Notes under the pieces: model-generated
Databases searched by the model: none
What the model saw: only the letters and a program-made list of their open reading frames with translations
What the model was told of the DNA's origin: nothing
From: Lineus longissimus
Lineage: Eukaryota; Nemertea; Pilidiophora; Heteronemertea; Lineidae
Length of the DNA: 64,000 bases
Direction: 5' to 3'
Assembly (NCBI RefSeq): GCF_910592395.1
Contig: NC_088308.1
Location: forward strand, 26,799,501-26,863,500
Made by a program: the position numbers and the translations under genes
Shown here: piece by piece, positions 11,979 through 23,301 of the stretch
How positions within the stretch are numbered: position 1 is the first letter of the stretch
Layout: every line of letters begins with the position of its first letter

Positions 11979-14306
11979 TCAGTGATACAGATATTGTCAC
12001 AAACAGATAGCTAGCACTTTGTCTGATACTTTGGCTACAAGACGCAGTAAAAACAAGTCGTCATGTTGTAGACAGGACACAACGAGAAAAAAACCCAAGT
12101 ACAGTTAGGTTCTTAATACGGACTGGTAGGATTGGTGCATTTATTCGGAGCTTGCGAAGAGAAATTAATCTTGCTGGATCCTTTTATTAACAATGTAACG
12201 ATCGCCGCCGGCTTTGGACGGTCAGCGATTTTCTAGGGTATGTGGTTGGGGTTCAATGCTCATGTCTCGCTACATATATACCTACATACGTGGATGACGC
12301 AAACACAAAACCCCTAAGAGGTTTGTCAGGATTTCAAAAACCATTTGGGGTTTTTAATTTTACCGAAAACGTCTACTATGTATATTGGCATATCTGTGAT
12401 GACCGAAAATCCTTTAAAGGTATTTGAGAAGCTCACAAAGCTTTATTTCTAAGAGTGTAGGCATATCCATTGGCACAAAACTGAGTAGGTATCGTGTGGT
12501 GCTCTGTTCTTTTTCCTATGGTTACATACGATTGCCCAGCTGACTCCTTACATCTCCGCGGCTAATGCTAAAACCTGGAGCGACGTACTGATATTGACGG
12601 TTCCAAGCACGTATCCTAATTGCTTCTCTCCCTAACCAAATTTATCATAAATCTGTAGAGTAGGCTCAGGACGGGCCGAGGTGAGTAAAAATGGGGTGGA
12701 ATGCCAATCATTTAGCCCGCTTCGATCATGTATTATGTGAGGAAGGGCGCCATATACCTGACAAGATGAAGATGACTCGATATAACTACTAGGAACCCAT
12801 TACTATGCGCAGCAAGTGGTGTGGCTAGTATATTCATTTTGACAACAAGATGTGTATGTAGTCGAGTACTTTTCATCCTAAAATTTTCTGCTCAAGAGCC
12901 CTAAGGATATTTGCACCCCAACTAAGTCTGTAACTTCGGCAGATTGACGACCTGTTTCGAATGGAGGTTTTCGTGTCGCCGATTGAAAACCAAGGTAAAG
13001 ATTCTTAGTCAAGATCTTATTCAATTCGTATACCTGAACATACACATATATATTCTACAAGATGCTGGTAATATCGTTAGTTATCGGATACAACATACAG
13101 TACATTATCATTACATTTGGCAGCAAATTAATCTTGTCCTCTTGCTATGGCTAACAATCAACTGACCTCGACTGAATTGATTGATGAGAACTACATATCA
13201 CTAATTGCTTACCGATAGATCAAAGTAAACAGCATTTCACACGCCGATACGTTGATACCAGTAATGGTCAATGCACATTTATGGAGCATATCGAAATTTA
13301 ACTGTCAAGAAAACCCCCGAATGAACACTGTTCGTCTTTGCCTGGGCCCTCCCTATAGTAATGACGAACAAGACTGTCTTCTAATATAAACAGAGCTCGT
13401 TCTTTTACTTCAGTATATATGATACATTCAATATAAGTCCAAGACTAGTGAATATTTCGCAACCATGCTGCAATCCCCTATATACCGATAGACAAAGTCA
13501 GCAGAATACGGTCATTTAGAAGACTATCATGTAGCCGGCTAGCCTCAGCTTCGGAGCGTATCGCCATCTATTGTTGTCTGGCCGTAACCCATGTCAGCTA
13601 AGCTATACCCTACTATTTGAACTGGAATGACAAAGTAGGTTCACTCCAACTTTAGTCCCACATCAACTTAAAAAAATGGCTTACTGCTGTCATCAGAAAA
13701 GGTCAGACGTATGGGTTGAGACGACAATTGCCTTTCATAAGCATTTGTTTGATGTTGTATTGCGTGGTGACAAGGCTAATGTAACGTCAAATCTCGCGTT
13801 AAATCAATGGTAAATGAAGGAGAAAGCGTAAATGCCTGTTTTCTAATTTGACAGAGGAATATGTCTTCACTCAATAGTAGGACTGTTAAAACAAAGTAAC
13901 TAGTCAACTCAGTCTCGGTTGAAAGAAATATACAAAAAATTCATTTTCTACTCACTTACATCCAGTTTATTTCAAATTTGTAATGACAAAATGTTCGTTC
14001 GATAGATACCTAGAAACTCTGCTTATTGAGAATTTATTCTAAATTTTTCAAAAGACAAAACAAGTTCAAGTTTAAGTATATAAGATGATCATAAATGTTT
14101 TTTAGTAAGATTGTTTCGAGATTCTGCCATACACGTAAGTATATCACTGGTCGTGTATCGGTGTCATTTTATAATGACTACGAGATTAATTTTTCGGTGC
14201 ATTATTAGTCAAATTATATACTTTTACAACTTACTGCGCAAAATGTCCAAGTGTTTAAACGAAATTCATCAAAGTTTCTGAACTGGACAAGACCTCTACT
14301 AAAGCT

Positions 14307-17300
14307 CTATTTACTATTAGTATTACACCAATCCATGATCCTCTGGTCGAAATGTCTAACCTTGCCTGAATCATAGCCATGATCGCCCTCGCAGATGTTA
14401 CCAAACGAGGGACAGCAAAAAGGGTATGGTTTGGACAAATCCGTACGATCCCCATAGTAACAATTCTTATCTGCAAGCTTCACCAATTCACAACGGTGAG
14501 GTCTCTCAAAATTCCTTGCTGCGCAGCTGCAAAAAAAGGAACAAATAATGATCACTTCAATCTCTAATCACCAATAACCACTAGGGAGCGGAGTTGCGAC
14601 AATAATAATCACTGTGCCTCTTTAATGGGTTTTGATGATATAAAATTTTGATCAGGGCCCGTTGTTCAAAACAAGTTTTGTCACTAACGCTGGCGTTAAC
14701 TTAACTCGGCGTTAAGTCTAAAAGTTAACGCCAACGTTAGTGACAAAACTCGTTTTTAACAACCAGGCCCAGTATTTTGACCTGAAAGTAGGATAATTGG
14801 CAATGGAATTTCGTCTATAAATACATACCACCACTCACTGTCGGCCAAGGACTTCATCTGAGATACCTTGGGACAACTTTCGAAACAGTATCACGTATAC
14901 ACATGAAAATTAAAATAAGGGTACGGGCCTCACGTCGCTTTCAATACTTCCAAATGATAATCTGGCTCACATAACAGAATTTCCTAATTTCCTTACAGTC
15001 AAAAATGGATGTGCGGTATGCCTATGCTTACACTTTGGCCGGTTCGTTAGTCACTGGATCTGCCTCTCTCTCGCATATAGCCTCAACATCGGCTAGGCAT
15101 CCTAAAAGATGAATAAAAAGGTATTTTTATGGAATAAACCTTTTACTGGAACGCTGTTGTACATATTCCCAAGTAGAGATTAGAGATGCATACTTGAAAA
15201 TCCCAACATCTCATTGGTTCCATTCAAAGGAGCGGCGGGCAGAAAATGCATGCTGCATACCGTCTGCAGACTGGGGGTTTTCTCATGAGTCAATAGAATC
15301 TAAGGTCTGGAATTAGGGGACCATATCAGCAGTTGCTTTCAGCCAACTTCTGTATTAAAATTAAGATCTGGAATTAGGGGACCATCTGAACAGTTGCCAT
15401 GTGATTTTCACACTAAAAAATAAGAGGCCATTTCAGGTATATGCCAAACGGTAGAACAAAGATTATCTAGGCCGTTGTGCAAACAGGCTTTGCGATACAC
15501 CACGAGTTGGGGTGTAGGCCTAAATTCCTTCAACTGTGAACCAAGTGCATCCACTGGCACGCTACATGTATGTGTGACTCGCACGGATTTAGCACGTAGG
15601 GCCTACATGATGCTAATCAGCTAGGATGTATCTTGTGACCAGGACTGTAGTAATAAACGCCTGAAAACATTTTTTATTTGGCCTAACAACACCTGTTTAG
15701 AATGTACGTCAAAGAGGCCGGTATTTTCACTTAACATCAAGAGACGGAGGAGAACTGTCAAGGTGGGTGTTTGATATACAATGGTTTTCTGTTCCCTGGG
15801 TTTCTTCATTCTGTTATCTTTAATTATATTTACCCATGTCATTCAGCACTTTTTATCATGAAATGCTGCCTTTGAAACGAACCCAACCTTGCCGGCCAAT
15901 CAACCAGGCGCACGAGGCACAACAGGCCGATACAATATACATGTTCTGTATTAAGTACGTCATCTGTCATGCACACCCAAAAAAAATCTTCCTGCAAGAT
16001 GATTCACAGGTAATTCAAATATAAGAAAACAAACTTTGAAAAAAAGTTGGCGCAAAGCAACTACTGATATGGTCCCCTAATTCCAAACCTTAGATTCTAT
16101 TGACTCATGAGAAAACCCCCAGTCTGCAGACGGTATGCAGCATGCATTTTCTGCCCGCCGTTCAAAGGAGAGCTAGAGAGACAATCACTCTTTAATGGGG
16201 AACACAGAGAAACTTCTCGTCATATTGTATTATTGCGTTCCCTAATAGTAGTCTGTAGTATCCAAATAGCTAAAAATTGGAAAGTACCGGAAAGTACTCA
16301 GAAGATTGACATAAAATGAGGAATAGATACAGTCAATTTGGAGGATGTCCGAGGCATCGGTTTCATCCTGAAAGCGAGGTGGTCACGTGAGAGCGTGGAG
16401 TTCCAGTCCAAATCACAAATGACTGTAGTTCGTTCTGGTTTGAGTCTTTCATGATTTCTGGTTATTTTGGGCTGTAAAAGTAACATTTATTTACTAGCAA
16501 TATATTTTTTTACCGCTTTCGCCCAAATACTCCGCCAAGCTTTTGTGTACGTCAACTTGCATCGAATTAAGTGAAACCGCCAACGGTTTCGGACATAAGG
16601 AGCCCTAGCCACAGAGGACAAAAAAATGGTGATGATGATGATGATGACGATTACACGTCCCAATTTTCTAACTCTCTTGTCTCGCATGATATATTTAGCG
16701 GGAATTAAACAATGACTGATATACTATAGTGGCATTTGGTCCGAAAGTACAGTTTTTGGTTTGAATCTGGGATAGCTGAGAATTAAAAAAAAAAGACCAC
16801 AAGCCTCATTCCACGGCATAAAACATAAACAAAAAACAAAAGTTTGACAGACAATTGCTATATTTCAACTGTCCAGGACTTTCCATGTCTTTTCGGTTCT
16901 CATAGCTTTCGAAATTCTGCACAGTTGGGAAACAGTCAGTGGCCTCAACTCTGACAATATGTGCATATAGCATTTATCTATATAATAAAGTACCTGCAAT
17001 AAAATAGGTACTGCTGATACTATTTTACATACATGTAATCCATATATTAGCAGTGTACGTGTACTTATTTTCATTGGACTTCCCGGTATGTATTTTAAGA
17101 TATAGAATTACCACAAGTCAGGGAAGCTAAAAATAAAGATTTTATAACTGATAGGCCAGCCATGGTATACATGTACAGTTTGAAATATAAAGTTACCACA
17201 AGTTAGGCACGCTCAAAATTTATATTTCATAAAGTATCTGAAATCGGAATTGAAGAAAAAGAAAAAGAAACTTAGAAATTTACCAACCCAAGACTGCAAC

Positions 17301-17339
17301 GACTGCCAAAAGGCAAAGAAATTGAACGGAAAACTTCAT
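14307..17339 (-). CDS. Small secreted cysteine-rich peptide, two exons
   Basis: Exon 1 is 17339-17284 (56 bp). It starts at ATG and encodes MKFSVQFLCLLAVVAVLG, a textbook signal peptide, then stops in phase 2 at a GT donor (gtaaat). Exon 2 is 14526-14307 (220 bp). It follows a strong polypyrimidine tract and CAG, continues in the same phase, and ends at TAG. The product is 91 aa. Two cysteines straddle the junction. If the signal is cut after the following Ala-Ala, the mature peptide of about 69 aa has six cysteines spaced C-x9-C-x14-CC-x6-C-x21-C. It is rich in charged residues, as expected for an extracellular disulfide-stabilised peptide. I do not recognise the spacing as a named family; antimicrobial, signalling, inhibitor or venom-like roles are all open. 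The 2.76-kb intron carries two mobile elements. Confidence 0.75.
14655..14770. mobile_element. 116-bp palindromic MITE-like hairpin element
   Basis: Arms of about 48 bp are inverted repeats of each other. The left arm begins gggcccgttgttcaaaacaa and the right arm, reverse-complemented, begins gggcctggttgttaaaaacg. Both continue agttttgtcactaacg and then (c/t)tggcgttaactt. Almost the whole element folds into one stem. It lies in the intron of the secreted-peptide gene. No clear target duplication was found, so the superfamily is unknown. Confidence 0.8.
15233..16160. mobile_element. Non-autonomous DNA transposon, 928 bp, 107-bp terminal inverted repeats
   Basis: The ends 15233-15339 and 16054-16160 are inverted repeats differing at only a couple of positions, beginning cggcgggcagaaaatgcatg. 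They are flanked by a perfect 10-bp direct repeat TTCAAAGGAG (15223-15232 and 16161-16170), the target-site duplication. A second partial copy of the subterminal motif ctggaattaggggaccat starts at about 15368. The interior has no transposase-like frame. Long inverted repeats with a 9-10 bp duplication resemble Mutator-like elements; that assignment is an inference. It sits in the intron of the secreted-peptide gene. Near-identical ends suggest a fairly recent insertion. Confidence 0.9.
16625..16651 (+). repeat. Short (GAT)n microsatellite
   Basis: About eight near-perfect GAT/ATG units. No function is apparent. Confidence 0.8.
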
Positions 17340-20300
17340 TATGAACAGAATGCGATGTTTGTACCTTCCGCCTCGGCAACTTGTGAGTTCAAGTAAGGAA
17401 ATACGTGAATATTTATAACCAATTGTACCAACACCTTTCATCCAGATGGTGCACCTAGAAATAATACGGTGGTTTTCGCGTGAACATGCCTTTGTTTTAG
17501 AAACATTCGTACTAGTCATGAGACAATTGTAATAGCAGTTGCGAGGCGTGGAAGCTATAACATGCAACAGGTGTATTTGACAGTTACAGAACTAGATATA
17601 GAAAATTAAACCATTAGAGCTGCTCATGTAAAAAAAACAACTTACGGGACATATCATATTTCATGCGCGACCGATACAGTGAACAATGGTCGCCGATAAC
17701 TGCAATTGTCTAAAAAGTAAGTCATTTCGTACGGCCTGTGTCACAGCTGTAGTTGGTAGAAAGGGTGAACTACCCCAACACGATATCGCAACCGGCTGCT
17801 TTGTATTTTGTGACGATTCCTCTTTTGTGCGCGGAGCCTGTAGTGTACTTGCTCGGAATCTCTGCTGGGAGTGTTAGAACCTCACACTCGGCGCGAGCCT
17901 ATCTCCTGCCAGGCTCCATTCATGCTTGTTAAGGAAGGGTCATTCCTGACGCCGTTACTGCTACACTCACGAGAAGAATCCATACACCTATAGACTATAG
18001 AATTATTAACGAATTGTAAGCTTTTCTTCACTTCCTTCACGAAATAGCACAAAGTAAATATATTGAGAAACGAAAAAAATTTCAGTCTGTCGGTCATCAA
18101 TCGATGGCACTGCCACCGGCTACTCAGCCAAGAGAAGGCATGATCAAAGCATCAAACCCGTGCAACATTAAGAAGACCTAAAATAATGTTTGTGAACTGA
18201 CATCCTTCATCTTGGGTATTCGTTCCTGAGTAGCATTTGTCATATAGTAGTTGTGAACGGACATCCAACTTTATTAGACACATGTTACACCCTTTCATGC
18301 TATTTGTTTTCTTAATCTATTCACTGTGTAGTATCAAGTCTTTAAAAAAGCATACCTTTGATTTTCCAATGCCATCCAATTATTTTCCAATGCGCCTTTA
18401 ACAGCCCTCACTTCAAGAAATAGCATTTCAAAGTTGCGCTCAATGCATGTGCTAGCCATATGCGTTGATCTAGCGTGTTATCACGATGGATAACATTACG
18501 CCACCAGGCTACCAATAAAATCGATTGAAGATGAAACTCAAAGCGACACGCCCAGGCTATATCTGGATAAAGCTACAAATAGAGAAGTTTCACATAGGAA
18601 CATTTAATCGTTAGATAAGGTGGACCGAGACAGATCCACTAATGCAATTTCAATGGTTGCTCGGTTTCCCCATCGATTCGAAATTATTATTCATAGTCGG
18701 ATGCATGCATTGTTCGTGTTCATTCATTCAATTAACTTCTATTGTGAAGATCACCGGACTTAGAAAACGATATCGAAGGGTGAAATACACATGCGTCGCA
18801 TTGGGATTTGTAAAAATGTACAAATTAGGATTCCACTTCGGTTGACAATCACACTTCACGATTTTAACCTATGGACTTAGACTGACATGTTCATTCACTG
18901 ACAAACATATTATTGACCATCTTAATGACAATGGCATTATTTGTCGATATTGGCTACAATAATCAGATGACAGTTAGTTTGCTTTCGTTGTATGTTTGGT
19001 GATTGTTCTAGCTTTAAAACTAAAACAGCGGTTTCACCAGCAGTTAAACGGAAATTTCAAAACAAGAATCATCAACTTTCACGTGTTAACATGAGTTAGC
19101 AAAATGTATTAGCATATGGTTTGATGGCTTGTTTAATTAATAATACACCCATTCATCCTATTATCAAGGATTAATATCAAATTCTTCTGTTCCTGTGTGG
19201 ATTAACGTCGTTGATGCAGAGGAAACTCAAGAAGCAAACTGAACGGAGGAAAAAAGCCCGGCCTTTAAGTGAGATTCGACTCGATCCCCGGAATCTCTCC
19301 TCGACTGGGTGTGAGTGGGATGCTGTGTTCCTCGCAATGGGACAGTCCACAGATGACTCACAGGTAGGTGGAGTAATATGTTGTGGTCGCTGAAAGTCTA
19401 CGGCACCCAATGATGGTTTACAATTCCATCATAAAGCCCACAGCACACTAGCCGCCAACTTTGGCGACAAGAAGCGTTCGGCTGACGCCTGTCGACGCCA
19501 AAGTTGGCGGCCAGTGGGTCCCGGTCAGAGCACACCTGCCCAGAATTGGCGTCCAGTAGCGTCTTTTCCGTCACTTTAACCCATCCTGGGCCATGCAGCG
19601 CGAAATCATGTGACATCAAGACGCAAGCTGATTGGCCACGGCCTCGCCGCCGACGCCAAATCAGTAGCACACCTGGCTTCTTCTTGCGTTCAAACGCGGC
19701 GACACGCGTCAAAAATCAAACATGTTAGATATGTGGCGTTTAGTTGCGGCAAGTGGCGGCAAGTCGAGTTCGCCAACGCCGTTCGTAGCAGACTAGGGAT
19801 TTTTCAGTCGCTCAGGACTCTTGCGGCAAAAAACGCCTGTGAACGCCGAAGTTGGCGGCTAGTGTGCTACGGGCTTTAGACTTTATCTGTCAGCCATTTA
19901 AGTAAAGAAGGCCTAAATGAATAATCTATGTATGATAAGATCCCAAGACGGGGGGGGGGGGATGTGTCAACTAGTAGGAACGAGGAGAGAGTTACTCGAG
20001 CAGGCATGGCAGGGCTCATTTGGTCTCGACGTCGACTGATCACTGCCGATCAGCATCAGTACAGAAGCCAAGAAGGACAATGAACTGAGAAGGCTTACTC
20101 ACATCATTGATAATTACAGATAATTACATGGCTTTTTCTTCAAATAAGCCAATTTGTTGTGCAAATAGCGTTCCTTTATTCACACACTATAACATGTATA
20201 AGGTATATATAGCTGGCCAACATCGTCATAACCAGGAATTGAATACAGTTTCGCATACAAATGTATATCTAAACGTCTAGTTCTTATGAACTCTAATTGT

Positions 20301-23300
20301 CTATTGCGACGCCCTTGATTATAAAGGTTTCTACATACTGCAAGGTGGTATTATCTGTCGTTGATTTGGCACATCTTGACTAACAATAGGTTGTTTAACG
20401 CCACGAGCCCAGCCCACAACTCTAATTTGAAAAACCATTGGGACACCTTAACTTGTGGTGGCTTCAAAAGCAATAACATGCTTCACTTCCCATATAACAA
20501 ACTCCATTATCACTCTGGGGGAGTTTTTAGTATTTTACACATGATCTATGCTTCTTGACTATATTAAAATACGGATGACATATAGTGGATTATATGACGT
20601 TTAGGACACCTCAACTAGGACGATTCTCGGTTGGGAGAGGTGTTAGTTTTTCAAAAAAGGTTCCATTTGCAAACTAACCTTGTAGTATACGAATGTGTCT
20701 TTGGGTTGGATTTTAAGTTGCTGCTACACAAGTATGTCCTACAAATTGAAGGTAAACGTTGCATTATTGATTGATCTTTATCAGTTTATCCAGAATCGAT
20801 AAACAAGTCACGCGAATTCTTTTCGAGTATTTTGAGGAACCTTGTTATTTTCTCTTTGTTTGGATTCTATTATCTGCTTGAGAATATTCCGAGATTCCAA
20901 GTATTTTTTTCATAATATTGAATTCCCAGTCTTCACCACGACTGGAAACAAAACGAAAGTAGTTTCAATTCTACGCGACTCAAACATGTATCAACATAGT
21001 CTTGTTAATGATGCATAACTGATGTTTGTCTATATATTGTCGACTTCCTTTGTCTGTACTGTATTCGAATCTGGTAATGGCATTATTTTCAGATCCCACC
21101 TTCTGTCCAAGAATGGCATGCCAAACATAATATCGAGGATGATCAGGCGGTGAATATTTCCTTTAAAACCTCTCATGCTTTCTCCTCGCAGCGAACCTTT
21201 GTAAGTCATACTGCTTCTAAAAGTGCTTATCCTTTATTTACGTTGACCGATTAAATCTCAGTCATACGCGGGTTTCTTAATATATAACAGAAGCAGTAGA
21301 CTTGGGTATATATCTATGCCGTAGTCAATTCCGATAGCTGTAAATAGACGAAGATTTTTCTCCAATTTTGTGACCAATATACTGGTATTATGGACTACAC
21401 GAGCAGAACGGCTGAATATCCCACTTTTTGCCAACTAGGTCATCGTTCACAAAATAAGCTGTTCTGCATATCCGTGAGGGCGCGGTTCAGTGGCTAATGA
21501 GAAACCTCTCGTGGCACATAAAGTATTCATGCAGCACCGTCCTACACTAACACTAGTACTACTAATGGTTTTAGGATTTCCTTTGATCTGGTTTGTGGTT
21601 TCAATCGACTTGTCAAGCGGCGACATGCCAGAGGTAGAATGGTCAACTTGATTTAAAATGTACACATTGTAATAAAATGACCGCTCTTGTGAACTATTGA
21701 ATGAAAAACTTAGTTTGGGATTTTGCTATCCTATTAGGCCTGGGCACGACGCATGGTATCAATAGTATTTGTCACACCAATGAAATGTGGATGATACATG
21801 TACATGTATTCATGTCATCTTCACGATTTAGTCTTATCATTAAATGATTGTGTCCCGCAATGTCTGCATAGGTGTCTCAGCGAATATTGGCATTCCAAAT
21901 GGTAATGTCTCCGCGTAGATCGTGGTGTGATAAATAGGAAAACATATTCTGGCCACTGGCATTTCGATCAAGAGGCCACTGTAATAACGATAAAGGAATC
22001 GGGATTACCAAAATACGATATCATTATAAAGGATACTGTATAAGTAAGAGTGGTCATCTCCATCAACATGACAGTTACGGACGTAAGTATATCAATTTCC
22101 ATTTAAGCACAGGTAAAGTTGATTCTCTTCTTCTCCAACCAATGCCCCCCCCCCCAGATATTTTAATTTTCATTTAACATTTTGCCACAACTTAGTTGCA
22201 TTTACACCCGGGGATTTTCTCTGTTCACTCCTTGTTGAAGAGCAGGATCCGATGTCCTTTGGTCGAGGTGCGGACGTATTTTCCCCTGTAACGTGTCAAC
22301 TCTGACGTCTGGCATCAATAACACAAAAAGGGACCCCGCCCGGCTACATTCAAGAAAAGGTTCTGACAGGCTAATCATTTTGAAATTTGTATTTAAACAA
22401 TGTCAACGCTTCCGATAGCCCCATAAAAGAAATATGGCATACAGTACGCAGTAAGGTAACTTGGTATGGTTTGCCTGTCGAGTGATAAAACATTTCTACA
22501 TGTAATACACGTACAATACAGCCTTTCTATTGCGGACACCAATGGGACTGGGCCTAGGTGTTCTTCATAGGGAGGCCATGCAATAATCGTGGTAGAGTCC
22601 TTTAAATGTTGAGTACTGACATTTTGAATCCTGTATATTCCATTCAGGAGGAAAACTTTGGTAGAGAAAATAAGATGAAATAAAATAACAAATAAATCTA
22701 AACAAATAATTTTCTATTTCTAATGATATTTACATGCGCAGTTGAATTTAAATTGGCCAACATTGCTATTGCATGCACATGTATAGGGGCCTACTAGTAT
22801 GCATATACACATGTGAACTTAAAATGAACCGCATGGAGGCACGTCTAGATTGTTAACTTTGCGAATATTCATCTTGCCCATGGCCTCGTTTTGAACAACG
22901 TTAAGTTCTGCATACTGCACAATACTTGTACATGTACCTTACCATTACATTTCTACGAAAATAATTTTGACTGAGAGAAAAGAAGCCCTTAACAACTTGA
23001 TGTAGGCCAACATCTCATTAGTGTAAAACAAGGCTAGGTTCATAGCAATAGCAGACAACGTCAGTTTTAATCCATAAAACGCATGTATGGGAGCTAATCC
23101 AGGGGACAAAGCCGGGGTTCGTTCGAACTTAGCCGCTGGGGACGTTGTTCGGTCAGTTAAGCTTTCTAGCTGCGCACAATGAAAATGTTATTATAGAATC
23201 AGGTTTATGCACGAATGTTATGAATATTATGTCATGAATAATAATTCAAATGCATGAGACCATTATTCCAATGATCTTGATTAATGCCTATCGTAATCTA

Positions 23301-23301
23301 A
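17340..23301. other. Non-coding stretch between the secreted-peptide gene and the SLC18-like gene
   Basis: No recognisable gene on either strand. It includes the GC-rich inverted-repeat element at 19432-19878, a 10-base G run near 19951 and a C run near 22145. The rest is AT-rich with only short spurious reading frames. Confidence 0.6.
19432..19878. mobile_element. GC-rich inverted-repeat element, 447 bp
   Basis: The left end taaagcccacagcacactag continues as ccgccaactttggcg. The right end, reverse-complemented, reads taaagcccgtagcacactag then ccgccaacttcggcg, giving terminal inverted repeats of about 35 bp. Inside, 19449-19465 and 19494-19510 form another stem (gccgccaactttggcg against its complement). 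The element is far more GC-rich than its surroundings. No transposase frame and no certain target duplication were found. MITE-like; superfamily unassigned. Confidence 0.75.

Larger units (their letters stand above)
8564..14306. other. Mostly non-coding stretch between the GPCR and the secreted-peptide gene
   Basis: Only short, unrecognisable reading frames occur, apart from the doubtful ORF at 11703-11978. The third copy of the dispersed repeat lies near 9.9-10.1 kb. A sequence near 12.3-12.4 kb (aaacccctaagaggtttgtc, then a ccatttggggtttttaa block) looks like the end of a degraded mobile element but has no resolvable boundaries. Confidence 0.55.

Noticed and set aside
19211-19393. 60-codon basic open frame
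   Set aside because: Too short, next to a mobile element, and with an opposite-strand frame of similar length. No family resemblance.
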